Shown here in pieces: positions 29,471 to 38,800 of a stretch of 64,000 nt of DNA. The stretch is from positions 1-64,000 of the forward strand of contig CAYPNF010000023.1 of the NCBI GenBank assembly GCA_964411985.1, in the 5' to 3' direction. Numbering within the stretch: position 1 is the first letter of the stretch; each line of letters opens with the position of its first letter. Source of the DNA: CAYPNF01 sp964411985. GTDB taxonomy: Bacteria; Verrucomicrobiota; Verrucomicrobiia; Limisphaerales; J093. Under the pieces are notes generated by a model that worked only from the letters and a program-made list of their open reading frames with translations, did not search any database and had not been told where the DNA came from. Position numbers and translations under genes: made by a program.

Positions 29471-30307
29471 ATGCGGATGTACCATAACTCCAGTCAGATT
29501 GAGAGTAGGCGGTTGGCACTGACCGCGTTTACGCTGCTGGAGCTGCTCGTGGTCATCGGGATTATTGGAATTCTGGCCGTCTCCAGCGTGCCGGCGATCC
29601 GCAGTCTGAGTCAAAGCAACACACTCGCCGCTGGACACCGGCAGATTCTGGATGACCTATCGCTGGCTCGCCACCATGCCATCACTGGGCGTCGCACCGT
29701 GTATATGGTGTTTGTGCCTCCCACGGTTCGCCACCATTTCGCTAAAGTCATGGCGGCGTCTGGCTTAAGCGTGCAGGAGAAGCGGTATGTTACGAACGGC
29801 TTGAACTCTCTGATTCCGCGGCAGTATAGCGGCTACGCCCTCTATACGGCCAAGGCCGTTGGCAGCCAGCCGGGCCGTTTCACACCCAAGTATCTGACTC
29901 CTTGGAAGGAACTGCCGGACGGAATGTTTCTCTCCACCAACAAATTTGTCGACTTGGGCGAAGCTGCCTGGAGGCAGGCTGCCAAGACCATGGTGGACAC
30001 CAATCGTCCTCTCCCGTACGCGATGTTTCCTTTTCCTACGGCGGAGAGTCCGGAGATGAGGTTGCCCTTTATCGCCTTCAACGCCAAGGGCCAATTGAGT
30101 TATGATCTCATGGGTGGAATGGTCGATTTGCCCGGAGAAGCGGTGGCGTTGAGCCGTGGAAGCATTTTGTACCCCAAGGATAAGTCTGGGACCTACCTCC
30201 CCAACGGTGTGCCCGATGTGGTGGAGACTCCTCGGGGCAACTTCATCAACGTTCGCGTCAACTGGCTGACAGGTCGCGCGAAAGTCGAACTGCCAGAATT
30301 GAAATGA
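29471..30307 (+). CDS. GspH-like minor pseudopilin (Verru_Chthon-type)
   Basis: A 278-aa minor pseudopilin from ATG 29471. The prepilin site is TA/FTLLELLVVIGIIGILA, with Ala instead of Gly at -1 and Glu at +5. SLARHHAITGRRTVYMVF after the helix is the usual GspH/FimT pattern. It matches in type one of the small members of the 'Verru_Chthon cassette'. It overlaps the next gene by ATGA. It is predicted to sit in the pseudopilus tip with the next three products. Confidence 0.85.
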   Translation: MRMYHNSSQIESRRLALTAFTLLELLVVIGIIGILAVSSVPAIRSLSQSNTLAAGHRQILDDLSLARHHAITGRRTVYMVFVPPTVRHHFAKVMAASGLSVQEKRYVTNGLNSLIPRQYSGYALYTAKAVGSQPGRFTPKYLTPWKELPDGMFLSTNKFVDLGEAAWRQAAKTMVDTNRPLPYAMFPFPTAESPEMRLPFIAFNAKGQLSYDLMGGMVDLPGEAVALSRGSILYPKDKSGTYLPNGVPDVVETPRGNFINVRVNWLTGRAKVELPELK

Positions 30308-31167
30308 GGATTCCGCAACATAGGACCTTGCATTGTTTGGCGTCCTTCCCGGCGCGTCGGCGCATCGAGGCGGCCTTTACAATGGTTGAAATCGCCATCT
30401 GTATCGCCATCGTGGCTTTTGCTCTCGTCGCCATCGTGGGCGTGCTGCCTACGGGGGTCGAGGTGCAAAGGAGCAACCGGGAAGATACGGTAATCAACCA
30501 GGATGGCAACGTGTGGCTGGAGACCATCCGTTCGGGCGCAAGGGGTATGGATGACCTGACCAACTACGTGGATCTGATCCAAATCACCAGCTACCGGTCG
30601 GGGGTTCCTGTTGGCCACGGTTCGTTCGTGTTTGGCAATGGTCTGCCGTACCGCGGCACGAACACTTTTACCAATGGAATGGAGGTGGTAGGTTTGCTCT
30701 CCACCCCGAAGTACTTGCCTGATGGGCGGAGAGACAATTGGATCTCCAATACCGTGACGGCTTACGTGCGGGCCTTTAGCGGGTCCGCGGTGGAAAAGCC
30801 GGACGGGGCGCACCCGACCAGCCGCGATATTGCCTTCCGGTATCGCCTGACTGCGGAGCTTCTGCCATTCAGCCCCTATGCAGCGGTGCAAACTAACTTC
30901 AGCGAAACCGGCCTTTCTCAGCTCGAGCAGCTGAGCCGCTCCAATCTCTGGGTGAAGGCCGTGAATACCAAGGATAACTTCTACGACCTGCGACTGACCT
31001 TCGATTGGCCGGTGTTCGTTTCCAAAGGGACTCTTACCGTCGGCAAGAACCGGAAGACTTTCAGGACTCTCGTGAGCGGGGAGGTTCAGGCCTTTACCTG
31101 CCGTCGCTGGGGACCGGATTCCTATTTCTTCCTGGTGCGGCGAAACAGCTTCAACCTGGCACAATGA
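30304..31167 (+). CDS. GspI/PilV-like minor pseudopilin (Verru_Chthon-type)
   Basis: A 287-aa minor pseudopilin. The prepilin site is AA/FTMVEIAICIAIVAFALVAI with Ala at -1 and Glu at +5; MVEIxI and the VLPTG end of the helix are features of the GspI/PilV group and of the Verru_Chthon cassette. The remaining 240 residues are beta-rich without a recognised motif. It overlaps both neighbours by ATGA (30304-30307 and 31164-31167), so it is probably translated at matched levels with them. Confidence 0.85.
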   Translation: MRIPQHRTLHCLASFPARRRIEAAFTMVEIAICIAIVAFALVAIVGVLPTGVEVQRSNREDTVINQDGNVWLETIRSGARGMDDLTNYVDLIQITSYRSGVPVGHGSFVFGNGLPYRGTNTFTNGMEVVGLLSTPKYLPDGRRDNWISNTVTAYVRAFSGSAVEKPDGAHPTSRDIAFRYRLTAELLPFSPYAAVQTNFSETGLSQLEQLSRSNLWVKAVNTKDNFYDLRLTFDWPVFVSKGTLTVGKNRKTFRTLVSGEVQAFTCRRWGPDSYFFLVRRNSFNLAQ

Positions 31168-32075
31168 ACTTCTTCCAACCCAACCCCCAGGTCCGGTCAG
31201 GCGCCCGCACCAACACAGCGTTTTCGCTGCTGGAGTTGATGCTGGCCATCTCGATCATGACGGTCATCGTGCTGGCTCTCTACGGGACTTTTTATTACAC
31301 CCAGCGAGCCCTCAGGAGCAATGTGACTCAGGTGGACGTCATGGAAAGTGGCCGAGCCACGATGGACATTCTCACTCGTGAGTTGGCACAAGCGGCGGCG
31401 TGTGGGTTTGACCAGGGGATCAATTTTCAGGTCGGACTGAGTCCCGTCTACAAGCCTGTGCGTCAACCTCTCCTCGGCGACAAGGCTTTCCGGACGAATG
31501 TCCTTCAGGAGGTCTTCTTTGTCACTAAGTACAACCGGGAGTTCGTGGGGACTTTTTACCGAGTGCTTTATGCGGAGAACGGAGTGGGGACGCTGTCCAA
31601 GTTTTCCACCAACATCCCCGCCTCCGCTCTGAATTATACGAACTTGATCCGCACCGCGTTGTTGCAGCACGCCACTAATTTCATGAGGATCGCGGATGGG
31701 GTGATTCATTTTCGCATCAAGGCCTATGATCCGGATGGCTACCAGTTGGCCTATTACCTTACCAATGGCTATCGCCACTACCAGATGTACCGGGTCAATG
31801 CGAGCGGTGGGATTCTGGAGAACGATCCCTTCCCGAACCTGATGCAGCGAGGCGAATCCGCCGGGCCAAATTGGTATCCGGAGACTCGGTACGCTTTTCT
31901 CGGGGAGGCATTGCCAGGAAGTCTTGACTTGGAGTTGGCAATCCTCGAACCGCAGGCCTTGCAGCAGTTCAAGTCATTCCCCGCAGGTTCTGCGGCGGCG
32001 ATGAATTTTCTGTCCAATCGGGTAGGTCAGGTCCATCTGTTCCGTCAGAAGGTGCCTGTCCGTAACAACGGTTAG
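31164..32075 (+). CDS. GspJ/PilW-like minor pseudopilin (Verru_Chthon-type)
   Basis: A 303-aa minor pseudopilin from the ATG that overlaps the previous stop; the frame is open upstream but inside the previous gene. The prepilin site is TA/FSLLELMLAISIMTVIVLA with Ala at -1 and Glu at +5. ATMDILTRELAQAA after the helix is the GspJ/PilW pattern (R-x-x-M-x-x-L-x-R-E-L). This is followed 18 bp later by the GspK-like giant. Confidence 0.87.
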   Translation: MNFFQPNPQVRSGARTNTAFSLLELMLAISIMTVIVLALYGTFYYTQRALRSNVTQVDVMESGRATMDILTRELAQAAACGFDQGINFQVGLSPVYKPVRQPLLGDKAFRTNVLQEVFFVTKYNREFVGTFYRVLYAENGVGTLSKFSTNIPASALNYTNLIRTALLQHATNFMRIADGVIHFRIKAYDPDGYQLAYYLTNGYRHYQMYRVNASGGILENDPFPNLMQRGESAGPNWYPETRYAFLGEALPGSLDLELAILEPQALQQFKSFPAGSAAAMNFLSNRVGQVHLFRQKVPVRNNG

Positions 32076-32093
32076 CTTTCGCTCTTGACAGCA

Positions 32094-35000
32094 ATGAAGG
32101 TTCAATCTCAACGCGGCGTCGCTCTGGTCATCACGCTCGTCATGCTTTCTGTCGTGACGTTTATGGCCATCACCTTCCTCGCCGTCAGCCGTCGTGAACG
32201 AACATCAGTGGGGGTGACTGAAGATCAGACCACGGCCCGACTGATGGCGGACACCGCGGTCGCGCGGGCTCAGGCCGACCTCATCTCGCGCATGTTGTCC
32301 GAGCGGACTCTTCTGGCCTATGACTTCATGGCCTCGACCAACTTCATCAGCCCCTATGGCTTTGTGCGAGGGAATACGAGTGTCACGAACGTGAACTATA
32401 ACTTTCTCAGTTCCGGGGGCACTCTCGGGGCGGATGATCGTTTGCGGAACATCGCCAACCTTCAGTACTACGCGCGGCCGCCGGTGTATATTCGGACCAA
32501 CTCGAACATCACTCTTCCCCTCGATTTTCGATTTTACCTTGACCTGAACAGGAATGGCCGCTTCGAGACCAACGGCAAGTTGCCGGTGGTAGGGCGTTTT
32601 GGCGGTTTTGTCGCTTCCAACGGCACGGAAATCAGCATGACCGGCCCAGGAGTGGTGAGCAACTTCTTCACCGGCGACCCCGAATGGGTGGGGATCCTTC
32701 AGAATCCAGATGGACGCCATTCGGCCAGCAACCGGTTCATTGGTCGTTACGCGTTCTTGGTGTTGCCAGCGGGCAAGAGCCTCGATCTTAATTATACCTA
32801 CAATGCGACGCGCACGGAGTTGGTGACAAACTCCTTTGGCTACTATCGCAACCAGGGAATCGGATCCTGGGAATTGAACTTGGGGGCCTTCTTGCGCGAC
32901 CTGAATACGAACGTATGGCGTACCTACAACTATAATGGGTTCGGAGCCCCGATCGGCACCGAATCGTCCGAGGATGCTGTCGGCTTTCTTCGCTATCGCT
33001 ACGGCAACGATTACAGGAACCTGAGCAGTGTTTTCACCCTCTTTGGGGCGACTGGTTCGCGCTGGTTTGAGTTTGATTTGATTGATAGTTATGCGGACGG
33101 TCCTTTGCCCGTAGTCGCTTCTCCGGATTACCTGCACCTTTCACCGACGGAGGTGGATAATCCTAGAAACCCATGGGCAGGTTCGGACAATCCAAACGGC
33201 TACTTCGATATCTCGGAATTGTTCGACTCCACCAAAGTGCCGAACACCGGACCCGCTGGCTTTCGATATCTGGACCGGCTGGCCCTGGCTCAGTCTGCGG
33301 TCTCCTCCTATGACCGGTACACATTCTATCGTTGGCTGTCACAAATGGGGATGGACTCGGCTCCTCCTGCGGCGGATCAGATTCATCTGAATTTCAACAA
33401 TCTTCCGCCCAACAGCGCCACAAACTTCATTCCTTGGACTGCCACGGAGTTCTTTACCACGACAGCGGAGCGGATACTTGAGGTTGCCAAGGTTACCAAC
33501 ATTTTCCGTACGACCTCCGGTAAACTTGCTACGAATTGCATCGTCGGGGACACCTATGTTCGCACCGGTTTCTCCCTCACCAACATTTTGATTTATCCGA
33601 CCAACGAATACACCGCCTCCGTGCACCGCCTGCTTCAGGTTGCGGTCAATATTTATGACGCGACGACCAACCGCCCGGCCACCCCGTTCCCGCATCTTCC
33701 CTCGGTGTTTCGGCCTAAGTTCGGCGTGAATGGCACCAACATTTTCATCACGGGTTTTACCGAGGTCACAAACGCGAACTTCGTATCCAGCATCACCCCC
33801 AGGAACCTCACTTTGGCCAAGGATCGCAGCGGGATTGAGACGGACCCGAACCCGGTGGTCTACGGTGTGCCTTTCCTCATCGGGGCGAAGAAGGGTTTTC
33901 CCAACTTCAACGAATTTGCGTTGCAGAACGTCACCCAGATCGCGCGAAAGATGGAAGTGCGTAAACTGCGCGCGACCGATGTCTATCCAACGCAGACCAA
34001 TCTGATGTACCTGCTGTCGGTGTCGAACATGTTCGGTATTGAGTGCTGGAACTCTTACACCCAGGATTTCAATCGGTCGCTCCGCATCAGGGTGGGGGGG
34101 CTTTTCACGGAAATGCTAGCGACCACCAACCCTGCTGGTGGCTACCAGAGCCTCGTGCAGTCTGCGGTTCCCTACGCTACGAATATTGCCCTTTCTCGCT
34201 GGCTCTCAAACCAGTTCCTCCTCCCCGTGGTTCGTAGCGTGACGTTCCTGCCAGAATCCCGATACGACATCAACACCCGCCGGTTCTGGCCGATTTCCAC
34301 GAATGATGTGTATGGCATAGGTGGAAACCTCTTCGTGCCCGATTGGAGCCTCTTTGTTACCAACCAATTTTACTACGCCTTAGTGGACGAAAGCGTGAAA
34401 CCAGAGCGACTGGTGGACTTCGTGAGTTTCGCTAACATCGGGACCCGGCTCGATCTGACCAAGGAGATTGCTTCGACTTCGGTCCTACCGACGATGAGCG
34501 GAGGGGGCGAACCTCCCAATTCCTGGCTTACCAACCGTGTAGGGGGGGCAACGGTGCGGACTCCCACCGAGGGGATGTTGAACCAGATCTGGATTTCGCT
34601 GGGTCAGCCGTCTATTAGCGAACGACAGTGGGCCAACTACAGCCGAAACGAGGTTGGAGGCATGGATCGGGCTAAGAGCATCGATTTGCTGCGAAGGTTC
34701 GTTGGGTTGACTCCCTTGGTCTATACCAACAACGGGGCCGTCGATCCACTGAGAGCGGAGCTGACTGGGAAGCTGGCCTTTCAGGCGGCGTTCACCCCCA
34801 TTCGCAAGCTTTACCAGCAGATGAGTTGGCAGGCCAATGACCCACTCGTGCATTACATGACCTCGGATCTGCTCGATCCGGAGAATTCCCCAAACAACCC
34901 TGCCCGCACGAACTCCGTGCGCTTCGCCGATCCTCCCCAGATGCGGATCACGAACGACAACCTGGGAGTCCTCAACGAGCGGTATAGGCCTTGGGGAGGA

Positions 35001-35870
35001 AACCCAGGAAAGTCCTCTGATGAACAGGCTTACGGCTGGCGGGTGAAGGATCCGATGGTGAGAAGCTCGAGTGACTGGGATTTTCCCGGCCATCCGCTTC
35101 CCAGTGTGGGATGGATCGGGCGCGTTCATCGCGGCACACCTTGGCAGACTGTTTACCTTAAGTCCGGTATCGAGCCTGCGACCAATTGGGTCAAATGGGC
35201 TGGCAGCTTTGGCACGCATCCCACGAACGACTGGAAGTTGGTGGATCTCTTTACTGCAGCGCCGAACGACAACGCTTCCCGCGGTGCACTGGGTGTCAAC
35301 CAAGCCAACCTGGCGGCCTGGTCTGCCGTGCTCAGTGGAGTCTCGGTGCTGACGAACACGACTCGCAGCACAGAGTCGGTCACCAACCAGAAAGTGGGAG
35401 TGCGCGAGCTGTTGATCCAGCCTGATGGTATGGCAGGGGCGACCCAACTCCGACGGATCGTGGATGGCATCAACCGCACGCGGCAGCGGGAGACGAATGG
35501 ACTTTTCCAGAGTCTGGGGCGGATTCTAGCGACACCCGAGTTGACCGCGACCTCGCCGTTCCTCGATACGCGGCAGGGCAGCCAGAGGGATTTTGACCAC
35601 TTGCTCAATGATGCGGTGATGGAGCGAATCCCGCAGCAGATCCTCTCGTTGCTCAAACCGGACGAGCCGCGGTTCGTGGTCTATGCTTTCGGGCAGGCGC
35701 TCAGGGAGGCGCCCAATTCGGTGTACCTGGGTTCGGGCGTATTCAATAGGCTTTGCACCAATTACCAGGTGAAGGCTGAGTTCGTCACCAAGACTGTGAT
35801 CCGGCTGGAAGGCACTATCGCCCAGCCTCGTGCCGTGATCGAGAGCTACAACGAGTTGCAGGGAGAGTGA
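32094..35870 (+). CDS. Giant GspK/PilX-like protein (Verru_Chthon cassette protein A-like)
   Basis: A 1258-aa protein from ATG 32094. The N-terminus QRG/VALVITLVMLSVVTFMAITFLA has a Gly cleavage position and a hydrophobic helix but no Glu at +5, the known signature of GspK, the tip pseudopilin. RRERTSVGVTEDQTTARLMADTAVARAQ then resembles the PilX/GspK region. About 1100 further residues, with many Asn/Tyr/Pro turns, have no motif I recognise. Known GspK proteins are near 300 aa, so the body is a large addition; the size and setting match my memory of 'Verru_Chthon cassette protein A'. The stop overlaps a possible GTG for the protease gene. Confidence 0.85.
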   Translation: MKVQSQRGVALVITLVMLSVVTFMAITFLAVSRRERTSVGVTEDQTTARLMADTAVARAQADLISRMLSERTLLAYDFMASTNFISPYGFVRGNTSVTNVNYNFLSSGGTLGADDRLRNIANLQYYARPPVYIRTNSNITLPLDFRFYLDLNRNGRFETNGKLPVVGRFGGFVASNGTEISMTGPGVVSNFFTGDPEWVGILQNPDGRHSASNRFIGRYAFLVLPAGKSLDLNYTYNATRTELVTNSFGYYRNQGIGSWELNLGAFLRDLNTNVWRTYNYNGFGAPIGTESSEDAVGFLRYRYGNDYRNLSSVFTLFGATGSRWFEFDLIDSYADGPLPVVASPDYLHLSPTEVDNPRNPWAGSDNPNGYFDISELFDSTKVPNTGPAGFRYLDRLALAQSAVSSYDRYTFYRWLSQMGMDSAPPAADQIHLNFNNLPPNSATNFIPWTATEFFTTTAERILEVAKVTNIFRTTSGKLATNCIVGDTYVRTGFSLTNILIYPTNEYTASVHRLLQVAVNIYDATTNRPATPFPHLPSVFRPKFGVNGTNIFITGFTEVTNANFVSSITPRNLTLAKDRSGIETDPNPVVYGVPFLIGAKKGFPNFNEFALQNVTQIARKMEVRKLRATDVYPTQTNLMYLLSVSNMFGIECWNSYTQDFNRSLRIRVGGLFTEMLATTNPAGGYQSLVQSAVPYATNIALSRWLSNQFLLPVVRSVTFLPESRYDINTRRFWPISTNDVYGIGGNLFVPDWSLFVTNQFYYALVDESVKPERLVDFVSFANIGTRLDLTKEIASTSVLPTMSGGGEPPNSWLTNRVGGATVRTPTEGMLNQIWISLGQPSISERQWANYSRNEVGGMDRAKSIDLLRRFVGLTPLVYTNNGAVDPLRAELTGKLAFQAAFTPIRKLYQQMSWQANDPLVHYMTSDLLDPENSPNNPARTNSVRFADPPQMRITNDNLGVLNERYRPWGGNPGKSSDEQAYGWRVKDPMVRSSSDWDFPGHPLPSVGWIGRVHRGTPWQTVYLKSGIEPATNWVKWAGSFGTHPTNDWKLVDLFTAAPNDNASRGALGVNQANLAAWSAVLSGVSVLTNTTRSTESVTNQKVGVRELLIQPDGMAGATQLRRIVDGINRTRQRETNGLFQSLGRILATPELTATSPFLDTRQGSQRDFDHLLNDAVMERIPQQILSLLKPDEPRFVVYAFGQALREAPNSVYLGSGVFNRLCTNYQVKAEFVTKTVIRLEGTIAQPRAVIESYNELQGE

Positions 35871-35872
35871 GT

Positions 35873-38800
35873 ATGAAAGCGAGAATTTGGTCAGTGATCA
35901 GCCTGCTGCTCTTCGTGGCAGCGGTCCTGTTGTGGCTGCAGGGCAACCGGTATGAGAAGCGAAACCACCCGGTGGCGCCGCCTGCGGGTGTTTCCCGCCC
36001 CAGCGGCAAGGCTGCCGCCCCACTCCTCACCCAGCCGGAGTCGCTGCAAGGGCTTGCTTCGACCCGGTTGAGCCAGCCCAGCGAGGCTTCCAGCCTCAAA
36101 CCAGGGGCTCAGCCTGGCTCCGACTCCACAGCCGACACCACACAGAATTACCGGTTAGCGAACACGACCCAGCCCCTCAGCGCTCTAGCGCACTCCTCCA
36201 CTGCGGTTCTGCTTCGGAATGCGTTCATCGACACAGCCAGCGGAGAATCATTGGCGATTCCTGATTCTTTGCGGAGCCAAGGCGACCCTGGAACCTACAT
36301 CGTCCAGGCTCGTGGTGCGATGACGGTGGCTTTCAGGAGTGCGTTAGCCGGTGCCGGGGCCAAAGTGGTGTCCTACATTCCCAACAACGCGCTTCTCGTT
36401 CGCATGGACCGGGTGACAGCCGAGCGCCTGACCCAGGACCAGCGCGTGCAGGCGGTTTTGCCTTACGAACCTTACTACAAACTTTCTCCAGCCCTGCTGC
36501 GGGTAGCGCTGGAGCCTGCCGAGCAGACTGGATGGCTTACGGTGACCGGCTATCCTGGGGAGCGTGAGGCCCTGGTGGATGACCTGAAGAGCGGCGGTTT
36601 GCAGGTGCTGGGTGAGGGGAACACTCCATTCGGCCCCCAGGTGGTGGTAGCTGCCAACGTGGATGGACTGAGCGCTCTGGCCCAGCTGGGTACGGTCCAA
36701 CTCTTGGAGCGTCATCAGCAGCGCATGCCTCTTAATGACCTTACCCGTACCCGCATGGGAACCGTGGAAGCGGGGAGCATTTCCAATAGCTACCTCGGCC
36801 TCAGCGGATCCAACATCTGGGTTAACATCAACGACTCCGGAGTGGAAGCAAGTCATCCGGACCTGAAGGGCCGGGTCTTCGGCGACACCCCGGTGGCGGT
36901 GACCGATACAAATGGACACGGGACCTTCATGGCGGGTGTGATTGCGAGCAGCGGTGCGAACGGTCCTATCGGCACCAACGCTTCTGGCTCGGAAGCGACC
37001 GCTTCCTTCCAAGGGATGGCTCCTGCCGTCAAGTTGTTGTCGTTGCCCATCGATCTGTTAACCGGGCCGACCCTCTCCGATGAGTATCTCATCACCACTG
37101 CTGCTCGTTCGAACTACGTTTCCTTGGGTAAGACTAACCTTCTGATTTCGAATAACAGCTGGGGGTATCCCGAAAACTTTGACTACGATAGCTCAGCGTC
37201 AACCTACGATGCTGCGGTGCGAGACGCTCTTCCAGATGTCACCGGTTCCCAGCAAATGCTGTACGTTTTTGCCGCGGGGAACTCGGGTGCGGGCAATGAG
37301 AGTGGCTTTGGTGGAGAACCTGGCAGCATTACCTCTCCCGGTACAGCGAAGAATGTCATTACCGTAGGTGCCATCGACCAACCGAGGAACATCACCAACG
37401 AGGTGATCTATGTTTCCGGTGGGACTTTGCAGACCAATACCGCATTCCTGGGCGAGACGGATAGTCAGGACGAGGTGGCCCCCTTCTCCAGCCGTGGCAA
37501 TGTGGGGATCGGGCTGGAAGGGGTGGCTGGGCGTTTCAAACCAGACGTTGTGGCTCCGGGCGCGTTTGTCGTCTCGACTCGGTCCTCTGGCTGGAACGTG
37601 AGTGGAACAGCCACCAACGCCAGCGTTGAAAACTACCCATACCAGACTCTTGTGCCAGGCGAGTTCAACGACTATGGGCTCTTCGTTTCCAGTAACGCGA
37701 CCCGCCTGGTCATTGAGGTTCTCTCCAACAACGCCACCCCGAGGCCGATGCCCCCGATTCCGATCTACGTTAAGAAGGACTCTTTCCCGGACGTTGCCGA
37801 CTTCAAAGGGACCAACCGTGTCGTGATTGATCGTCCGGGGGAGGGGAACTGGTTCTACAGCCTGACCACCTTTGCGCCCGACTCGATCGTGGTTGATCTG
37901 CGCATCACTTTGGAGATTGCTGGCCAGTACGGCAACTACTTTACCGTGCTTTCGAACCTGAACAACGGTCTCAAACCTTATTACCGGTATGAATCGGGGT
38001 CCAGCGTATCCGCGGCGGCGGTCTCGGGCATGCTGGCGCTCATGCAAGAGTTCTTCGAAAGGCAGAAGTATCCGTATTCAGCGACCTTGTTCAAGGCACT
38101 GGTGATTAACGGTGCCAGATCACTCGGACCCCAGTATGGGCTGCAGGTGGACAACCCTATCAACTACCAGGGTTGGGGGCTGCCCACTCTGACGAGCATT
38201 CTTCCAGCTTCTGCAACGAACACGGTCGATACAAAGTCGTGGCCAATCCAGTGGGTCGATCAGAGCCCAACGAATGCCCTCGTGACTGGGCAGTCCCACT
38301 TCTATGAGATTTCCATTCCCGAAGAAGCACGCAATTCAGACCTCAAGGTGACGCTGGTCTGGACCGATCCTCCTGCCAACCCTGCTGCTGGCTATAAACT
38401 GGTGAACAACCTCGATCTCGTCGTATCGAACAAGGTGACTGGCGAATTGTTGATGGGGAACTATATCAGCAAGAACAGCGATTACAATCTGGCGAGCCTC
38501 ACGAATGATCTGGTCTATTACGACTCCGTCAACAATGTCGAAAATGTGCTCATCCGGCGCCCGGTCGAAACCAACTATGCGGTGTTTGTGATTGGCCGCC
38601 AGGTGAACGTGAACGCTGTCACTGCTCACACCAACGGCATCGCTCAAGACTATTCGTTGGTGGTGTCAACGGTGGGGGACACGAATGCGATCAGCCTGAC
38701 CCAGGTACCAAGCACGTGGGGCGAGGCCAGTTTGAGTGGGACGATGACGAACGCCCACCCGATGTTGTACCAGCACGTTGGTGCTAACTCCCCCCTGACA

